A DNA stretch of 8,879 bases, from contig JBEIHC010000114.1 in the NCBI GenBank assembly GCA_040381555.1, forward strand, positions 1-8,879, written 5' to 3'. Numbering within the stretch: position 1 is the first letter of the stretch; the number at the start of each line of letters is the position of its first letter. Below the pieces are notes generated by a model that did no database searches, was not told the DNA's origin, and saw only the letters and a program-made list of their open reading frames with translations. This document shows positions 5,606 to 8,879 of this stretch, piece after piece. The translations under genes and the position numbers were made by a program. The DNA comes from CANHCC01 sp040381555 (GTDB lineage Bacteria > Bacteroidota > Bacteroidia > J057 > RFSG01).

Positions 5606-5986
5606 ATGACCACTCCCGAAGAATTTAATGCCTATCGCAGCCGAATGAATCAACGAATTCTTTCGGAGGATCGCCTGGTTACCAAAAGGTTTTTTAATCT
5701 CGACCATCAGGCCTATCAGGAGGGGGCTCTCCCAGTTCTGACAAAGGAATTAATCGGTCTTTCTTCTTCTCTGGTGTTGCGTTGCGACGATTGTGTGCGC
5801 TATCATCTCGGTCAGGCGGTGGAAGTTGGGGCCACTGAGGCTCAGATTCTGGAAACACTCGAAATTGCCTTAGTCATTGGAGGCTCCATTTTGATTCCTC
5901 ATTTGCGTCGCGCCTACGAATATCTGGATTTGCTTTACGGAAGGGCATCAAACTTGCAAGGCAATTTTTCAGATACCTCTATATGA
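5606..5986 (+). CDS. Carboxymuconolactone decarboxylase / AhpD-like family protein
   Basis: The protein has 126 residues. The AhpD-like core is clear: KELIGLSSSLVLRCDDCVRYHLGQAVEVGATEAQILETLEIALVIGG, with the redox pair Cys60-x-x-Cys63 and His67. In AhpD this CxxC...H set carries peroxidase-linked disulfide chemistry; most relatives with this motif have no proven substrate. The length is typical. There is no signal peptide, so it should be cytoplasmic. The stop overlaps the next start (ATGA at 5983-5986), so it is translationally coupled to two envelope lipoproteins, an odd partner set. The intergenic region upstream (5532-5605) has only a near -7 box, TAAATTTTG at 5574-5582, one base longer than consensus. 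It is divergent from the GT2 gene. Family secure, substrate unknown. Confidence 0.9.
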   Translation: MTTPEEFNAYRSRMNQRILSEDRLVTKRFFNLDHQAYQEGALPVLTKELIGLSSSLVLRCDDCVRYHLGQAVEVGATEAQILETLEIALVIGGSILIPHLRRAYEYLDLLYGRASNLQGNFSDTSI

Positions 5987-7368
5987 AAATTCGTATTCTT
6001 TTTCTGCTCTTGGCCGTAAGCATACTCGGTGCCTGTTCGGGTGCTGCCTATTTTGCCCGAAAGGGTAATAAGGCCCAAAAAGAAGGAAAAGTTGGGGAAG
6101 CCAGCTATTTTTTCATTCAATCCCTTCGTCGTAACAGCTCCAATGCTAAGGCTGCTTATGGATTACAAATCGCCGGACAGGAACATCTCAATAAATTACT
6201 CGATGTCTATTTTCAGCATCATAATGACGAAAAATTACGGGAAGCCGTTTATGCCTATCGGGATGCAGAAAATTTTTATGAGGATGTGTCCAGCGTAAAA
6301 GTCTCCCTCCGTTTTCCAGAATACTATCGGGAATATTTTCAGGAAGATAAAGCAGCGTTTCTCGAAACAACCTATAACCAAGCACAAGACAATTTCCGGA
6401 AACAAAATTTTAAAGATGCCGAACGCTTATTCGCAGAAATAAAAAAGTGGGATCCGAATTATAAAGATGCCGGGAAAATGCGTAACCGAGCAGAAATTAT
6501 TCCCCTGTATGAGGAAGCCTTAAAAGATTATGATAATGGATTTTTTAAAACGGCTTATGGGAAATTCTCCCGAGTAGTAGAACTGGAAGCATCCTATGAG
6601 CAGGCTTCTAATTATCAGCAGGAGTCTTTGCGCAGGGGCACATTTACGGTTGCCTATACTCCTTTTGTGGATCTAGCCCGAAATCCTACTATGGCCAATA
6701 TTGTGGGAGCTCAGGTATTGGCAGATTTATCGAAAGTCCGCAATCCATTTTTTCAAATTGTAGATCGCAGCAATATGGAAAAAGTATTAGCCGAACAAAA
6801 ACTCGCGCTGAGCAATGCTTCTGACCTAGTGAAAGTAGGGGAGATATTAGGCGCAAAAGCCATTCTTACAGGTAAAATTTTGGAGTATGGATTTCAGGGC
6901 GGACAGGTTACTTCTCAGAAACGCACCGGCTATGAATCATTTATCGATTCTGTTTGGAATAGCTCATTAGGAAGAAAGGAAGCAACCACGCGTTATAAGA
7001 AAGTGTACTACTCGGAATTTACTGGACAATCCGTATTAAAATGCAAGGTGCAGTATCAGCTAATTTCTACGGAAGATGGCAGAATATTAGCCGCTGATTT
7101 AGTAGATCAGCAGGTGAGTGATCAGATTCGGTATATTACCTATCCGGGAAATGTACGGGCTTTGGTTCCGGGCTCTTGGTCGAAGTTTAATGTGAATGAA
7201 CCCAGTGACCGGATATTTGATAACCCAGGACAAAGAAATGAATTGCGGAAACTCGCTGAAGCGCGCAAAAGTTTAAAATTGGAAAATGAGTTAAGGTCGG
7301 AAACAGTTAATTCTATTTCTTCTAAAATTTCCAAAGGCATACTCGATTACGAATCTACCATCAAATGA
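5983..7368 (+). CDS. TPR-containing CsgG-like lipoprotein
   Basis: The protein has 461 residues. The N-terminus MKIRILFLLLAVSILGAC is a lipoprotein signal with lipobox LGAC and lipidated Cys18. Residues 25-65 and 125-210 look like TPR-type helices (NFKDAERLFAEIKKWDPNYKDA, GFFKTAYGKFSRVVELEASYEQA). A CsgG-like domain follows from about 220 to 375: FQIVDRSNMEKVLAEQ (257-272) and LGAKAILTGKILEYG (289-303) match the family pattern of VDRSxxxxxLxEQ and LGAxxxxxGxI. CsgG proteins form outer-membrane secretion pores; many CsgG-like relatives are non-pore envelope factors such as FlgO or LpoB-type proteins. The remainder is charged and helical. The gene overlaps its neighbours on both sides by ATGA, so the three are one operon. 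It most likely works with the LPP20-like protein at the outer membrane. No curli genes are present, so a curli role is not supported. Confidence 0.88.
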   Translation: MKIRILFLLLAVSILGACSGAAYFARKGNKAQKEGKVGEASYFFIQSLRRNSSNAKAAYGLQIAGQEHLNKLLDVYFQHHNDEKLREAVYAYRDAENFYEDVSSVKVSLRFPEYYREYFQEDKAAFLETTYNQAQDNFRKQNFKDAERLFAEIKKWDPNYKDAGKMRNRAEIIPLYEEALKDYDNGFFKTAYGKFSRVVELEASYEQASNYQQESLRRGTFTVAYTPFVDLARNPTMANIVGAQVLADLSKVRNPFFQIVDRSNMEKVLAEQKLALSNASDLVKVGEILGAKAILTGKILEYGFQGGQVTSQKRTGYESFIDSVWNSSLGRKEATTRYKKVYYSEFTGQSVLKCKVQYQLISTEDGRILAADLVDQQVSDQIRYITYPGNVRALVPGSWSKFNVNEPSDRIFDNPGQRNELRKLAEARKSLKLENELRSETVNSISSKISKGILDYESTIK

Positions 7369-8750
7369 GAATCTCCCTATTTTATATCCTTTTCTTATTA
7401 CTGCTGGTTTCTTGTTTTGGATCTCGTAAAACCAAACAAACCGAGAAGGCTGATTTGCGTCCAGAATGGGTAAAGGAAAGGCCGGTAGTGCCGGGAGAAT
7501 ATATCGGCATTGGCATGAGTGCCAAATCGTATGGATCTGATTTTCGTGAATCTGCCCGCAAGAATGCCTTAGGCGATATGTCCTCTCAAATCGAAGTAAA
7601 TATTTCGGTGAATTCTCTGCTCCATACCATCAGTACCGATACCCGTTACCAGCAGGAATTTAGAAGTCTGACCAAAACAACTACTCAGCTACAATTAGAA
7701 GGCTATGAGTTGGCTGGGGCTTGGGAAAGTGAAACAGAATATTGGATGTACTATCGCATGCCCGTGTCGGTGTATCAGGAAAGTCGCCGTCAAAGAATTC
7801 AGGCAGCAAGGGAGCAAAGTTTGGATTTATTACGCAAGGGGGATGAATTAAAAAGAACAGGTGCCGTGCCTGCCGCCATGGGGTATTATACCCGAGCTTT
7901 AGAAGCCCTCAAGCCTTTCATGAATGAACCCTTACAAGCGGATTATGATGGTAAACAAATTTATCTTGCCAATGAAGTCTTAAAAGCCATTAATGAAGGC
8001 ATACGGAATTTATCTTTTAAAGTAGATCCGACGAAAATCCAGGTCGTTACTTCTAGAGGCGTCAATGTGCCCATTAAAATTGAGGTACGCTTTAATGAAG
8101 GCGGATTTCCTGCTGTATCCGGATTGCCCCTTAAAGTAGATTTCACCAAAGGGGATGGGGTAATTTCCGGAACCCTGACCACGAATCCTGCCGGGATATG
8201 CGAATTGCGTCTGACCGGATTAGCCACTGCAGAAGCAGCACAGGAAATAGTGGTAAAACCCGACATCGAAAAAATGATGGTTAAAGATGCGGCCTCTAAA
8301 ATTTGGTATTCAATGGCCGATACGCGTCAGGCTCCGGTAGTGCCCATTCCATTAACTGTATTAACCCCTTTAGTATTTGTGGACACCAAAGAATTTAATT
8401 TAGATCAGGCATTACCCAGTCCGCGCATGAGTTCCTTTATTCAGCAGGAATTAAGTCGTTCAGGCATCCGATTTACCGAAGATATTTCGGCAGCGGATTT
8501 TATATTAAGCATACAGGCCTCCACGAAAGCATTAGGAGAATTTAATGGCAGGTTTTCTTCCGGATTAAATGCCGAAATTAAATTAAGTGATATACGCACC
8601 CGTCAGGCAATGACCACGCAGGTAATTGCAGATATTCGGGGAGTACAATTAAATTATAGCCGCGCCGGCGAGGATGCGTATTTTAAAGCGGAAAGCGAGA
8701 TTCGGAGAAGGGTAGTGCCGGCATTGAATAAGGTGTTGTTGGGCAGGTAG
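7365..8750 (+). CDS. LPP20-like lipoprotein with central Ig-like domain
   Basis: The protein has 461 residues. Its signal peptide ends in the lipobox LVSC with lipidated Cys17. Residues 32-140 match the LPP20 pattern: RPEWVKERP, then GEYIGIGMS, then RESARKNALGDMSSQIEVNI, then WMYYRMPVSVY. Residues 142-215 are helical and TPR-like. Residues 225-298 look like a bacterial Ig-like domain (LPLKVDFTKGDGVISGTLTT, then NPAGICELRLTGL). A C-terminal alpha/beta part covers 330-461. LPP20/FlgP-type proteins are outer-membrane lipoproteins often encoded beside CsgG/FlgO-type proteins, as here. The start overlaps the previous stop (ATGA, 7365-7368). The C-terminal 22 codons and stop lie in the left arm of the palindrome at 8678-8879, so the protein end could be part of an inverted duplication. 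Role in envelope assembly or motility is inference. Confidence 0.85.
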   Translation: MRISLFYILFLLLLVSCFGSRKTKQTEKADLRPEWVKERPVVPGEYIGIGMSAKSYGSDFRESARKNALGDMSSQIEVNISVNSLLHTISTDTRYQQEFRSLTKTTTQLQLEGYELAGAWESETEYWMYYRMPVSVYQESRRQRIQAAREQSLDLLRKGDELKRTGAVPAAMGYYTRALEALKPFMNEPLQADYDGKQIYLANEVLKAINEGIRNLSFKVDPTKIQVVTSRGVNVPIKIEVRFNEGGFPAVSGLPLKVDFTKGDGVISGTLTTNPAGICELRLTGLATAEAAQEIVVKPDIEKMMVKDAASKIWYSMADTRQAPVVPIPLTVLTPLVFVDTKEFNLDQALPSPRMSSFIQQELSRSGIRFTEDISAADFILSIQASTKALGEFNGRFSSGLNAEIKLSDIRTRQAMTTQVIADIRGVQLNYSRAGEDAYFKAESEIRRRVVPALNKVLLGR

Positions 8751-8777
8751 AGGCAGGGCATGCGGTAGAGGCAGGGC
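8746..8777 (+). repeat. 14-bp direct repeat, period 18, across the LPP20 stop codon
   Basis: GGTAGAGGCAGGGC occurs at 8746-8759 and again at 8764-8777, separated by ATGC. The first copy contains the TAG stop (8748-8750). A decayed form of the same 18-nt period is visible in the right palindrome arm, so the duplication is older than the inverted copy or was copied with it. Confidence 0.8.
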
Positions 8778-8806
8778 CAGCCCGGCCGAAACCCCAAGCC
8801 CAGCCG

Positions 8807-8879
8807 CTACCAGCCCAAAAACACCTTATAAAAAGCCGGCACTACCCATATCCGAAACACGCGTTCCGCGATAAAATAC
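8807..8879 (-). CDS. C-terminal end of a convergent ORF, partial, mirrors LPP20 gene end
   Basis: The minus strand is open from the right edge to TAG at 8809-8807 and gives 23 codons ending WVVPAFYKVFLGW. The plus-strand gene ends RVVPALNKVLLGR; the two are in the same codon phase and share the stop position because this stretch is the right arm of the palindrome. It may be the true 3' end of a convergent gene coding for a hydrophobic C-terminus, or only an inverted copy that inherited an open frame. Too short to assign a product. Confidence 0.4.
   Translation of the reverse strand, partial: YFIAERVFRIWVVPAFYKVFLGW

Larger units (their letters stand above)
8678..8879. repeat. Spacer-less quasi-palindrome, arms about 101 nt
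   Basis: Position x pairs with 17557 minus x throughout: 8678-8778 is the left arm and 8779-8879 the right arm, with the centre between 8778 and 8779. By hand count 80 of 101 positions match, including unbroken runs of 13 (GGGTAGTGCCGGC) and 10 (ATAAGGTGTT). There are no indels. Comparing the left arm with the reverse complement of the right arm, 19 of the 21 differences are A or G on the left and T or C on the right (15 of them from A), and no left-arm T is changed. The left arm contains the end of the LPP20-like gene. The right arm reaches the window edge, so the full length is unknown. Confidence 0.85.

Noticed and set aside
5983..8750. Curli secretion operon
   Set aside because: The CsgG-like protein carries TPR segments and pairs with an LPP20-like protein; no curlin or CsgE/CsgF-like gene is present.
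8678..8879. Diversity-generating retroelement template/variable repeat pair
   Set aside because: The A-biased mismatches fit in part, but there is no A to G change, four differences come from G, the arms are inverted and abutting, and no reverse transcriptase is in the window.

Overview
The window looks like chromosomal DNA of a member of the Bacteroidota. The evidence is a GroES/GroEL pair of that type, several -7 boxes matching the Bacteroidota consensus TAnnTTTG, start codons mostly without a Shine-Dalgarno sequence, and an envelope lipoprotein pair (CsgG-like plus LPP20-like) of a kind found in that phylum. I cannot name the genus. All assignments come from reading the sequence; no database search was run.

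Left part (1-1560, minus strand): the 5' two thirds of groEL, cut by the window edge, preceded by groES and its upstream region. That region holds two near-identical 16-bp boxes, one of which has sigma54-like spacing.

Middle-left (1571-2799): a REP-associated tyrosine transposase (RAYT, Y1/HUH family) on the minus strand, with a tandem array of a 16-bp palindromic unit on each side: 19 units downstream and 6 to 7 upstream. Both arrays share one consensus, have exact 16-bp phasing, and include some arm changes that compensate each other. The larger array overlaps the transposase stop codon. The smaller one lies between two copies of a 13-bp inverted sequence that carries a -7 promoter box for each divergent gene.

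Centre (2799-5507): a polytopic membrane protein (possibly GT-C-like) on plus and a GT2 glycosyltransferase of the dolichyl-phosphate-mannose-synthase type on minus are convergent. The roughly 570 bp between them are filled by a second, unrelated repeat family in the order A-B-B-A-B, in which each B unit is a long hairpin.

Right part (5606-8750, plus): a three-gene operon with ATGA stop/start overlaps: a carboxymuconolactone-decarboxylase/AhpD-like protein, a TPR-CsgG-like lipoprotein, and an LPP20-like lipoprotein. The two lipoproteins probably act together in the envelope.

Right edge (8678-8879): a quasi-palindrome with about 101-nt arms and no spacer. One arm contains the last 22 codons and stop of the LPP20-like gene; the other reads on the minus strand as the matching end of another ORF. 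The arms match at 80 of 101 positions by hand count, and the mismatches are strongly one-sided. Together with the RAYT/16-mer arrays this is the most unusual feature here.
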